Below, in pieces: positions 8,342 through 16,057 of a stretch of DNA of 64,000 nt. The DNA lies in contig JAFRNK010000077.1 in NCBI GenBank assembly GCA_017430225.1, positions 1 through 64,000 of the forward strand, read 5' to 3'. The notes under the pieces were generated by a model, which was not told the origin of the DNA, ran no database searches, and was given only the letters and a program-made list of their open reading frames with translations. The number at the start of each line of letters is the position of its first letter. Within the stretch, counting starts at the first letter, position 1. A program made the translations under genes and the position numbers. The stretch is from Clostridia bacterium (GTDB lineage: Bacteria > Bacillota > Clostridia > Christensenellales > Aristaeellaceae).

Positions 8342-9223
8342 ATGAGCATGGAACAGGATTACAAAGCTTATATGCAGCGCCGCGCGGACATGGCCGAGAC
8401 CCACTTCGGCCCCCTGTGGCTGAACCAGGAACAGCGCTACGTGCACCCCTTCAAAATCTTCGGCAACGTCTGGTACGTGGGCGACAGCTGGGTATGCGTA
8501 CACCTGATCGACACAGGCGACGGCCTGCTGCTGATTGACAGCGGCAACGCCGGCGCCTCCGCCATGCTGATCCAGGCTATCTGGGAAGCCGGCTACAACC
8601 CGGCGGACGTGAAGTGGATCATCCATTCCCATGGCCATCTGGACCACATCGGCGCCGCAATCTTCTTCAAGCGGATGTTCGGCACCAAACTGTACCTGGG
8701 CGAACCGGACGCGAAAATGTTCCGCGAACGCCCCTGGATTTCCGCGATCCAGAATGCATACAACGACTGCGACGCCCTGTTTGAGCCGGATTATGAGATC
8801 AAAGAGGGCGACGTGCTGACCTTCGGCAACACCACGATGATCTTCTACCTGGTACCCGGCCATACCGATGGCTGCATCGCGATCTTCTTTGACGCCCATG
8901 ACGGTGACAAGACCGTCCGCTGCGGCTATTACGGCGGCTTCGGCTTCAACACCCTGCAGAAGGACTACCTGATCGAAATCGGCGATCCTGAGTACAAAAC
9001 CCGCGAGATCTACCTCCAGTCCCTGGCAAAGGTCCGCGGCCAGAAGGTGGAGCTGTTCCTGGGCAACCACTGCATCAACAACGATACGCTGGGACGCCGC
9101 CAGAAGCAGCTGGAGAATCCGGACGGCCCGAACCCCTTCCTGGACGATCAGCTCTGGGGCAAATACCTGGACCAGAAGCGGGACGAACTGCTCAAGTTCA
9201 TGGCCGATCCGAAAAACAGCTGA
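8342..9223 (+). CDS. MBL-fold metallohydrolase, possible aldarolactonase
   Basis: 293 residues with the metallo-beta-lactamase metal site HGHLDH (H97, H99, D101, H102), a third histidine in VPGHTDG and a later one in LGNHCIN, so a di-metal (usually zinc) hydrolase. No signal peptide is seen, so it is cytoplasmic. Its place between the aldarate transporter and glucarate dehydratase, 12 bases ahead of the latter, suggests that it opens the lactones that aldarates form spontaneously; several MBL proteins are lactonases. That role is inference. GAGGTGAT precedes the ATG. Confidence 0.8.
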   Translation: MSMEQDYKAYMQRRADMAETHFGPLWLNQEQRYVHPFKIFGNVWYVGDSWVCVHLIDTGDGLLLIDSGNAGASAMLIQAIWEAGYNPADVKWIIHSHGHLDHIGAAIFFKRMFGTKLYLGEPDAKMFRERPWISAIQNAYNDCDALFEPDYEIKEGDVLTFGNTTMIFYLVPGHTDGCIAIFFDAHDGDKTVRCGYYGGFGFNTLQKDYLIEIGDPEYKTREIYLQSLAKVRGQKVELFLGNHCINNDTLGRRQKQLENPDGPNPFLDDQLWGKYLDQKRDELLKFMADPKNS

Positions 9224-9235
9224 GGTGACCGTACA

Positions 9236-10582
9236 ATGAAAGCTCCTGTCATTACCGAAATGCAAGTCATCCCGGTCGCCGGGTTCGACAGCATGCTGAT
9301 GACCCTGTCCGGCGCGCACGCGCCGTGTTTCACGCGCAACCTGGTCATCCTGAAGGACTCCGCCGGGCATACCGGCATCGGCGAGATCCACGGCGGCGAT
9401 TACACGCATGACGGCCTCGTGGCCATGAAGCCGCTGGTGGTCGGTACGCCCGTTTCCGAATGCCGGAAGGTGCTGCAGAAGATTCATCGGATGATCAACC
9501 CGCACGCTGACGAGGCCAGCGAGGGCATCCAGACGCTGGACATCGCCAAGCTCAAGTACGTGGTGCGCAGCGAATGGGCCATCGAATGCGCCATGCTGGA
9601 CCTGCTGGGCCAGTACCTGGAAGTGCCCATGGCCGAGCTGCTGGGCGAAGGCAAGCAGCGCGACGAGGTAGAGGTGCTGGGCTACCTGTTCTACGTCTCC
9701 GACAAGGGCAAGGTCCCTGCCGGCGACATGCAGTATATCGACGAGTCCGGCAGCGCCGACCACTGGTTCAAACTCCGGCGCGAAGAGATCCTGACCCCGG
9801 AGCGGATCGCCGAGGAAGCCGAAGCCGTTCACGAAAAATATGGAGTCGAAAACTTCAAGCTTAAGGGCGGCGTGCTCAGAGGCGAAGAAGAGATGGCAGC
9901 CTGCCGCGCGGTCAAGAAGCGCTTCCCCGAAGCGCGCATGAACATCGACCCCAACGGCGCGTGGAGCCTGCAGGAAGCCATCGCGTTGTGCAAAGACATG
10001 CACAACGTCCTCACCTACGTGGAAGATCCCTGCGGGCCGGAAGCCGGCTTCAGCAGCCGTGAGATCATGCGCGAATTCAAAAACGCCACGCAGTTCCAGG
10101 TGGCCACCAACATGATCGCGACCGACTGGCGGCAGTTCTATCACACCACCGCGTTGAACGCGTGTGATATCATCCTCGCCGATCCCCATTTCTGGGGCTT
10201 CGACGGCGCGATCCGCATGAGCCAGCTGCTGGATCCGTGGGGGCTGACCTTCGGTATCCATTCCAACAACCACTTCGATATCACCCTGACCGCCTTCGCC
10301 CAGGTCGGCGCCGCAGCGGTGGGCCGCGTAGCCCCGCTGGATACGCACTGGATCTGGCAGGACGGACAGAACCTGCTGAACGACACGCCGCAGATCGTCG
10401 GCGGCAAACTGCAGGTGCCGGACAAGCCCGGCATGGGCGTCACGCTGAATATGGCGCGCGTCGAGGAAGCCAACCGCCTGTACAACAGCCTGCCCAGCCA
10501 CGACCGCAACGACGGCATGGCCATGCAGTACCTGATCCCCGGCTGGAAATACGACCACAAGAAACCCTGCCTGGTAAGGTGA
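9236..10582 (+). CDS. gudD: Glucarate dehydratase-family enzyme (enolase superfamily), first copy
   Basis: 448 residues, the family length. Glucarate dehydratase removes water from D-glucarate or L-idarate to give 5-keto-4-deoxy-D-glucarate. The features seen are the SGAHAPCFTRN capping-loop start, the general-base lysines of FKLKGGVL (K208, K210), magnesium ligands D238 and N240 (DPNGAW), E263 (EDPCGP) and N292, the HSNNHFD block with catalytic H342, and the PGWKYDHKKPCLVR end. GAGGTGACC overlaps the previous stop. It is followed after 3 bases by a small cysteine-rich gene, in one operon. A second copy lies at 17018; which aldarate each prefers cannot be read from the sequence. Confidence 0.9.
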   Translation: MKAPVITEMQVIPVAGFDSMLMTLSGAHAPCFTRNLVILKDSAGHTGIGEIHGGDYTHDGLVAMKPLVVGTPVSECRKVLQKIHRMINPHADEASEGIQTLDIAKLKYVVRSEWAIECAMLDLLGQYLEVPMAELLGEGKQRDEVEVLGYLFYVSDKGKVPAGDMQYIDESGSADHWFKLRREEILTPERIAEEAEAVHEKYGVENFKLKGGVLRGEEEMAACRAVKKRFPEARMNIDPNGAWSLQEAIALCKDMHNVLTYVEDPCGPEAGFSSREIMREFKNATQFQVATNMIATDWRQFYHTTALNACDIILADPHFWGFDGAIRMSQLLDPWGLTFGIHSNNHFDITLTAFAQVGAAAVGRVAPLDTHWIWQDGQNLLNDTPQIVGGKLQVPDKPGMGVTLNMARVEEANRLYNSLPSHDRNDGMAMQYLIPGWKYDHKKPCLVR

Positions 10583-10585
10583 GCT

Positions 10586-10780
10586 ATGATCACAAATCCC
10601 ATTCCGCGTGATCCCGAAAAGCCGCCGAACCCCATGATCGAAGCCAACTGCCCCTGCACGCGGGATTGCCCGCGCCACGGCAACTGCTTTGAATGCGTCG
10701 CCAACCACCGCGACGCCGTCACGTCCACGCCGCCGGCGTGCCTGCGTGATCTTTACCAGAAAAAGGAGCTGCTCCTATGA
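10586..10780 (+). CDS. Small cysteine-rich protein, unknown function
   Basis: 64 residues. The central part has six cysteines and one histidine in the pattern CPCTRDCPRHGNCFECVANH...PACL, which looks like a compact metal- or Fe-S-binding site and resembles small DUF6485-like proteins (resemblance by eye only). AAGGTGA sits just before the ATG, the start is 3 bases after gudD, and the stop overlaps the start of the LarA-like gene by ATGA. Such tight packing argues that it is a real, translated operon member that works with its neighbours, perhaps in metal supply or redox. I do not recognise a function. Confidence 0.75.
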   Translation: MITNPIPRDPEKPPNPMIEANCPCTRDCPRHGNCFECVANHRDAVTSTPPACLRDLYQKKELLL

Positions 10781-12087
10781 TCCTTCGCAATGACAGTACG
10801 GTTTCCCGGCTGCTCCGGGATGTGCCCATCCCCCGGATGTTCCTGGCAGAACAGCGTTTTCCTGACAGGCACATCGACCGGGAAGACATCGAAAAGACGA
10901 TCTTTGCCGAGATCGGCCGCGCCGGCATGGGCGAGCGCGTCCGTCCCGGCATGCGGATTGCCATCACCGCCGGCAGTCGCGGCATCCGCAACGTAGACGA
11001 AATCACCCGCTCGGTCGTCGCTTATGTCAAGTCCCGCGGCGCGACGCCCTTCATCGTGCCCGCGATGGGCAGCCACGGCGGCGCGACCGCCGAAGGCCAG
11101 AAGGAAGTACTGGCCGGCTACGGCATCACCGAAGACGCGATGGGCTGTGAGATCCGATCCTCCATGGAAACGGTATTCCTGGGGCTCTCTGAACTCGGGA
11201 AGCCCGTGTACATGGATAAGAACGTTTATGAATCCGACGGCGTGATCCTCTCCTGCCGGCTGAAGCCGCACAACGCTTTCCGAGGTCCTGTGGAAAGCGG
11301 CCCCTGCAAGATGATGACCGTCGGCCTGGGTAAGCAGAAAGGCGCCGAACAGGTGCATTCCGACGGCATGGACATCATCGCGAAAAACATCCCGACGATG
11401 GCCAAGGTGACGCTCGGGACCGGCAAAATACTCTTTGCCATCCCCTGCCTGGAAAACGCTTACGACCAGACCATGATGTTCGAGGCCATTCCCGCCGAGC
11501 GCATCCTGGAGCGCGAGCCGGAACTCCTTAAGATTGCGTTTCAGAACATGCCTTCGATCCTCGTGGGCGAAGGCGACGTGCTGATCGTGGACCAGATCGG
11601 CAAGAACTTCAGCGGCACGGGCGTGGACCCCAACATCACCGGCACATTCTCTACCCCCTACGCCACCGGCGGCGTCCAGGTGCAGCGCACCTGCTTCCTG
11701 AACCTCACGCCCGAATCACACGGCAATACCCTGGGCGTCGGGCTGGCGAGCGCCATCACCAAGCGGATCTATGACCAGATGGACACGAACGCCATGTACA
11801 CCAACTGCATGACCTCCACCGTCATCAAGTCGGCCATGATCCCGCCCATCCTGTGGACCGACAAGGAAGCGATCCAGTTCTGCATCCGCACTTGCAACCG
11901 CATCGACATCACGAAACCGCGCGTCATCCGCATCCCCAACAGCCTGCACGTCGGCCGGATCATGCTCTCCGAAGCCTATCTGGCGGACGTACAGGCCGGC
12001 AGATGGCCCGGGCTGACGGCCCTCAGCGAGCCGCAGACCCTCGAATTCGACAGCGAAGGAACGTTACAGACCAGCATTACCGAATGA
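10777..12087 (+). CDS. LarA-like (DUF2088) protein, possible nickel-dependent hydroxyacid racemase/epimerase
   Basis: 436 residues. The block from AITAGSRGI to FIVPAMGSHGGATAEGQ belongs to the lactate racemase N-terminal domain family. LarA racemases use a nickel pincer cofactor to invert alpha-hydroxy acids, and relatives act on malate, gluconate and others. In an aldarate operon, inversion of the alpha-hydroxyl of a sugar diacid, to make a form that the dehydratases accept, is a reasonable guess. The cofactor genes larB, larC and larE are not in the window, and this subgroup may lack the cofactor. The start overlaps the previous stop by ATGA; the gene ends 4 bases from the convergent regulator. 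Confidence 0.75.
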   Translation: MILRNDSTVSRLLRDVPIPRMFLAEQRFPDRHIDREDIEKTIFAEIGRAGMGERVRPGMRIAITAGSRGIRNVDEITRSVVAYVKSRGATPFIVPAMGSHGGATAEGQKEVLAGYGITEDAMGCEIRSSMETVFLGLSELGKPVYMDKNVYESDGVILSCRLKPHNAFRGPVESGPCKMMTVGLGKQKGAEQVHSDGMDIIAKNIPTMAKVTLGTGKILFAIPCLENAYDQTMMFEAIPAERILEREPELLKIAFQNMPSILVGEGDVLIVDQIGKNFSGTGVDPNITGTFSTPYATGGVQVQRTCFLNLTPESHGNTLGVGLASAITKRIYDQMDTNAMYTNCMTSTVIKSAMIPPILWTDKEAIQFCIRTCNRIDITKPRVIRIPNSLHVGRIMLSEAYLADVQAGRWPGLTALSEPQTLEFDSEGTLQTSITE

Positions 12088-12091
12088 GCGC

Positions 12092-14011
12092 TCAATACGT
12101 GGACAGATCGCGGGCTATTCCGCACTGCTTCATACGCCGCCACAGGGTCGTTTTACTGATCCCCAAATAGGCGGCCGTCCTGTCCCTGGTCCCGTGGAAA
12201 CGCTTGAGCGCCTCAAGCAGTTCCGTTTGAGCGTTGTTGGCATACTCTTTCACATCACTGTCCGCAAATGATTCTGTTGACTGAGGCGCATCCAGATGCT
12301 CCCTCAGCGTTTCGGCATCCACCGACCGTTTTGCTGCCAGCAGTGTCAGACGGTTGCACAGGTTTTCCATCTGATCCATATTTCCCGGCCAGCCGTACAT
12401 GCAGAGGAAATCGACTGCATCGTCAGTCAAGTGCATCTGTCTGTGATACTTGGCATTGTATCGCGTCATCGCCTTCTGCCACAGGGACAGAATATCCTCC
12501 TGGCGCTGCCTCAGCGGCGGAACATGCAGACACATTGTACCGAGGGCGTAATACAGATCGCTCCGGAACAATTTCTGCTTCACACGGGAATACAAATCGC
12601 ACTCTGTCGAGGCGATGACACGGATCTTGGCCGGAATGCCTTCTTCAGCGGCGTTATGCAGGTAATTGCCGTGGATCAGACAGCACAGTTTATACTGAGT
12701 TTCCGTACCCAACAGTTCAACATGGCGCAGATAAAGCGTTCCGCCCATAGCCTGCTGTACTACAGAGCGCTCAGTGTCACGCTTTGCGCTAAACCGGCCA
12801 AACAGTTTTTCATCCAGGTCGTCCGGATGCCAAATACTGCAATCGAAAACTACAAAGGGCCCATTGCGCCACAGGGAACCATTGTGTATGCATTCCGCCA
12901 GAATCCCCTTGCCAGTGCCAGGTTCTCCCTGCAGCAGCACTGCAACGTCATGACGCGACAGCTTTCGGGCCTGCTCAAGCAATCTCTGATAGTCGCCATT
13001 CCGACTGGTTTGATTTTCGAAAGTATTCTGAACAGTCAGTGACCTCTTTGACGCGTTTTGCCGCAGCCGGACATCCATTTCACTGATGCGTGCGCCTTCC
13101 TGGAAAGTGAATACTGCGCCGCTGATCTTGCCGTCCACTTGCACGGGCGACATGTTCATCAGCGCTGTCGCATGATTGACAACAACGAGCATGCTGTCAA
13201 TCTGCTTTCCATACTGCATTGCCTTCTGTAGATCGAATTCCTCCAGACTGCCAATGACCGATTCCAGCGTCCGGCCGACGGTCTGCTCCGGCTTGCTGCC
13301 GGCAAGTTGATAAAAGGTACGGTTGGCACGGAGGATACCGCCATCCGTTTTTGTTTGAACCACAGCATCAAAAGTATTGTCCAGCATGACGCTCATTTCT
13401 GCATTGCTGCGCTTCAGCAAATCAATACTATACGCGACACGGGAAGCTGCTTCCAGGACCTCATGCATGCTCTCTTCTCCCATGGAAAGGAAACGGCATG
13501 CAAGGTTCAATGCCCTCGCCCGGCCGCAGACAGTCTTGCCGCCGATGACGCCCAGGCACTTATCCTCCCTTGCCTGATCCACCAGACGCGTGTATTGAGC
13601 GATATCTGTAGCCGTATAAATCCGCAGATCCGTTTTCAACGCCTTTCCCAGCGTTTCGTTAAACAGCTCCATGCTGTGGAACATGTTGAAAAATCCAATG
13701 ATGCCCAACCGGATCATCTCGTCATCCGGAAATTGGCGCCGCAGGGAAAGCACCAGTCCCTCCAGTTCCTGAGTAGAAGCCCGCATTTCGATCACCGGGA
13801 TCTCTACCGCCTCCCGGATCACGCGTGCCTGCAAGCCACGCGCAACAATCAGATCACAGCCATGTCCGGCAAGCTGTTTTACACGTTCCTCGATCTGGTC
13901 GGTTTCCGTATATTCCACACACATTGGTGTAATGCGTGGATAGAGAGGAAGGAGAGCCTCGGCCGTTTCCTTCAATTCCGGATAAGGCATCAGTACAGCT
14001 GCTTTCGCCAT
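12092..14011 (-). CDS. PrpR-like regulator with degenerate sigma-54 AAA+ domain
   Basis: 639 residues. Domains in order: PrpR-type sensor (about 1-195), PAS (about 205-305), AAA+ (about 335-560) and a Fis-type helix-turn-helix (about 595-635). The Walker A motif is kept (GEPGTGKG, 362-369), but the GAFTGA loop that touches sigma-54 is missing: LFGRFSAKRDTERS follows directly at 403-416. The Walker B aspartate is replaced (TLYLRHVE, R429). It therefore probably does not remodel sigma-54 holoenzyme and may act as a plain DNA-binding regulator, as TyrR does. Start at 14011 follows AGGTGAT; an upstream in-frame start at 14032 is weaker. Its genes of control are likely the flanking aldarate operons. 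Confidence 0.85.
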   Translation of the reverse strand: MAKAAVLMPYPELKETAEALLPLYPRITPMCVEYTETDQIEERVKQLAGHGCDLIVARGLQARVIREAVEIPVIEMRASTQELEGLVLSLRRQFPDDEMIRLGIIGFFNMFHSMELFNETLGKALKTDLRIYTATDIAQYTRLVDQAREDKCLGVIGGKTVCGRARALNLACRFLSMGEESMHEVLEAASRVAYSIDLLKRSNAEMSVMLDNTFDAVVQTKTDGGILRANRTFYQLAGSKPEQTVGRTLESVIGSLEEFDLQKAMQYGKQIDSMLVVVNHATALMNMSPVQVDGKISGAVFTFQEGARISEMDVRLRQNASKRSLTVQNTFENQTSRNGDYQRLLEQARKLSRHDVAVLLQGEPGTGKGILAECIHNGSLWRNGPFVVFDCSIWHPDDLDEKLFGRFSAKRDTERSVVQQAMGGTLYLRHVELLGTETQYKLCCLIHGNYLHNAAEEGIPAKIRVIASTECDLYSRVKQKLFRSDLYYALGTMCLHVPPLRQRQEDILSLWQKAMTRYNAKYHRQMHLTDDAVDFLCMYGWPGNMDQMENLCNRLTLLAAKRSVDAETLREHLDAPQSTESFADSDVKEYANNAQTELLEALKRFHGTRDRTAAYLGISKTTLWRRMKQCGIARDLSTY

Positions 14012-14051
14012 AATATCACCTGCTTTCACCACAAATGTGTTCTCAATTCAT

Positions 14052-14080
14052 ATATTACAGTATTCCATTGATTTCGTCAA
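14052..14080 (-). promoter_or_regulatory. Promoter of the PrpR-like regulator
   Basis: On the minus strand, TTGACG (complement at 14075-14080) and TAATAT (complement at 14052-14057) are 17 bases apart. Confidence 0.65.
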
Positions 14081-14133
14081 TGAAATATTGATTTCAAAAT
14101 GTTTCATTTCTGCCAAATTTGTCACAATTTTGG
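14081..14133. promoter_or_regulatory. Operator region between divergent promoters
   Basis: Two inverted repeats fill the space between the two -35 boxes: TGAAAT-ATTG-ATTTCA (14081-14096, perfect 6-bp arms) and CCAAATTTGT-C-ACAATTTTGG (14113-14133, 9 of 10 pairs). A further GTTTCAT (14101-14107) is repeated in reverse as ATGAAAC inside the spacer of the rightward promoter. The layout fits autoregulation and control of the aldolase operon by the adjacent regulator. Confidence 0.55.
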
Positions 14134-14135
14134 GT

Positions 14136-14164
14136 TTGACGATGAAACACTTTTTGTGTAAAAT
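14136..14164 (+). promoter_or_regulatory. Promoter of the aldolase operon
   Basis: TTGACG (14136-14141) and TAAAAT (14159-14164) are 17 bases apart. GATGAAAC, one half of an inverted repeat, lies inside the spacer, where a bound regulator would block or shift RNA polymerase. Confidence 0.75.
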
Positions 14165-14206
14165 GGTGTATAGAAAGCAATACAAACATTGAAAGGAGAA
14201 ATCAAC

Positions 14207-15097
14207 ATGAGCTTCACCCCCAAGGGAATCGTTGTCCCGATTGTAACCCCCGTCGACGAGAATGGCAAACTGAACGAAAAGGCTTACCGCGACCTGATCG
14301 AATACCTCTATCAGGGCGGTATTCACGGCGTTTTCCCCTTCGGCACCACCGGAGAATTCTACGCCTATGACCTGGGCTTCTACACCCACCTGCTCGAGGT
14401 GACCAAGGACGCGGTCGCAGGCCGCATGCAGATTTACGCCGGCGCGAACCACATCACCACCAAAGGCGCGGCGGAGATCGCCAAGGCTGTCGAGAAGGTC
14501 GGCGGCATCGACGCGCTGAGCGTGCTCACCCCCATGTTCGTCAGCCAGACGCAGGAAGAAGTCTATACATACTATAAGGAAGTCGCCGCGGCGACCAGCC
14601 TGCCCATCATCATCTACAACAACAAGCCCAAGACCAACGTGGGCGTCGATCCCGCCACCGTCGCCAAACTGGCCGAGATCGACAACATCGTCGCCGCCAA
14701 GGACTCCACCGGCGATATGACCAACGCCGAAGAATACATCCGCCTGACCCGCGGCATGGAATTCAGCGTCATGATGGGCCGCGACACCCTGATCCTGGCC
14801 GGCCTGCACTACGGCGCGACCGGCGCCATCGCCAGCTGCGCGAACGTCGCGCCGCGCATCGCCGTGGATATCTACGACAAGTTCAACGCGGGCGATTACC
14901 AGGGCGCGCTGGACGCACAGTTCAAGCTCTCCGCGCTGCGCGTAGCCACCAACATGGGTTCTTTCCCCGTCACGCTGAAGGAAGCCCTCAAGCTGATCGG
15001 CCACGACTGCGGCGACTGCGTGAAGCCCATCCTGCCGCTGCACGACGACCAGCGTGAAAAGCTCCGCAAGGTGCTTTCGGAGATGGGCCTGCTGTGA
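14207..15097 (+). CDS. DapA/DHDPS-family lyase, likely aldolase for 5-keto-4-deoxyglucarate
   Basis: 296 residues, a typical class I TIM-barrel lyase of the dihydrodipicolinate synthase family. Visible are GTTGE (46-50), the catalytic tyrosine in IIIYNN (Y137) and the Schiff-base lysine in AAKDSTGD (K165). True DapA would serve lysine synthesis, but this gene heads the operon with a tartronate semialdehyde reductase and dehydratases, so I infer cleavage of 5-keto-4-deoxyglucarate to pyruvate and tartronate semialdehyde. The family also includes 5-keto-4-deoxyglucarate dehydratase, which gives 2-ketoglutarate semialdehyde; the GarR neighbour favours the aldolase. AAAGGAG lies 8 bases before the ATG; the upstream TTG (14189) is not used. 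Confidence 0.85.
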   Translation: MSFTPKGIVVPIVTPVDENGKLNEKAYRDLIEYLYQGGIHGVFPFGTTGEFYAYDLGFYTHLLEVTKDAVAGRMQIYAGANHITTKGAAEIAKAVEKVGGIDALSVLTPMFVSQTQEEVYTYYKEVAAATSLPIIIYNNKPKTNVGVDPATVAKLAEIDNIVAAKDSTGDMTNAEEYIRLTRGMEFSVMMGRDTLILAGLHYGATGAIASCANVAPRIAVDIYDKFNAGDYQGALDAQFKLSALRVATNMGSFPVTLKEALKLIGHDCGDCVKPILPLHDDQREKLRKVLSEMGLL

Positions 15098-16014
15098 CCG
15101 ATCTCGTCTCCCGGATGATCAACACCCAGCTGTTGCTGTTCCTGTACATGCTGTGCGGGGTCATCGTCAGCAAGCTGAACATCATCCGGGAGGATAACCG
15201 CGAGGTGCTGGTCCGCGTGCTGATGGACGTGGCCATGCCCATGATGGTGCTGAATGCCTTCAACAAACCGACCAACCCCGACCAGCTCCGCTCTTCGCTG
15301 CTCGTCATGGTCATCGCCGGCGCAAGCTGCCTCGTCACCTGGGGCATCGGCCACCTGCTGTGGCGGCGGCAGCCGGAAAACAAGCGCAAAGTCCTCATGT
15401 ACGCCAGCATGTTTTCGAACGCGGGCAACGCAGGCCTGCCGGTGCTCAACCTGGTGTTCGGCTCCGAGGGCGTGTTCTACGGCTCCATGTACCTGATCCC
15501 GCCGCGCATCCTGCAGTGGACGGTCGGAATGGGCTTCTTCCTGAAGCCGAAGAAAGGCGCGTTCGTTAAAAACGTGCTCCTGAATCCCATGGTCGTGGTA
15601 GTCTACATCGGGTTTGTCCTGATGGCCTTCAACTGGCAGATTCCCGGCGTGTTCGGCACCGCGATCGCCAACCTCGGCTCCATGACCGGGCCGCTGTCCA
15701 TGATCCTGATCGGCGCGACCCTGACCAAAATGCGGCCCAGGGCACTGCTCGATCCTGTCGTCCTGCTGGTCAGCGCGCTGCGCCTGATCATATTCCCGCT
15801 GGCGGCGGCACTCGTCCTGAAAGCCCTCAGCGTCGATCAGATGACCATGAATCTCTGCGTAATCCTGCTCGCCATGCCCATCGCCTCCAACACGGCGGCC
15901 ATGGCGGAACGCTACGGCGGCGACTATGTGTTCGCCTCCGCCTGCGTCAGCATTTCGACGCTGCTGAGCGTCGTCACCGTTCCCGTTATCACCTGGTTGA
16001 TCCAGTTGATATAA
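15094..16014 (+). CDS. AEC-family transporter
   Basis: 306 residues with about ten hydrophobic helices and the auxin efflux carrier pattern: polar N-terminal half with DVAMPMMVLNAF, a SNAGNAGLPV signature and a C-terminal half ending in a VVTVPVITWLI helix. AEC proteins move organic acids such as malate or malonate. The GTG start overlaps the aldolase stop as GTGA, giving tight coupling. Its cargo is likely an aldarate or a breakdown product; direction is unknown. Confidence 0.85.
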   Translation: MTDLVSRMINTQLLLFLYMLCGVIVSKLNIIREDNREVLVRVLMDVAMPMMVLNAFNKPTNPDQLRSSLLVMVIAGASCLVTWGIGHLLWRRQPENKRKVLMYASMFSNAGNAGLPVLNLVFGSEGVFYGSMYLIPPRILQWTVGMGFFLKPKKGAFVKNVLLNPMVVVVYIGFVLMAFNWQIPGVFGTAIANLGSMTGPLSMILIGATLTKMRPRALLDPVVLLVSALRLIIFPLAAALVLKALSVDQMTMNLCVILLAMPIASNTAAMAERYGGDYVFASACVSISTLLSVVTVPVITWLIQLI

Positions 16015-16057
16015 TCACATCTTCATTATCAGATACAGCACAAGGAGGAAAAACATT

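Noticed and set aside
8270..10708. Minus-strand 812-codon frame
   Set aside because: Shadow of the MBL hydrolase and GudD on the GC-rich complementary strand; low-complexity composition and no family motif.
12296..14071. Plus-strand frames of about 250 codons inside the regulator gene
   Set aside because: Opposite the PrpR-like gene, which has PAS, AAA+ and HTH motifs.
14207..15097. Annotation as lysine-pathway dapA
   Set aside because: The setting (garR, dehydratases, aldarate regulator) has no lysine genes, so a sugar-acid lyase is the better call.
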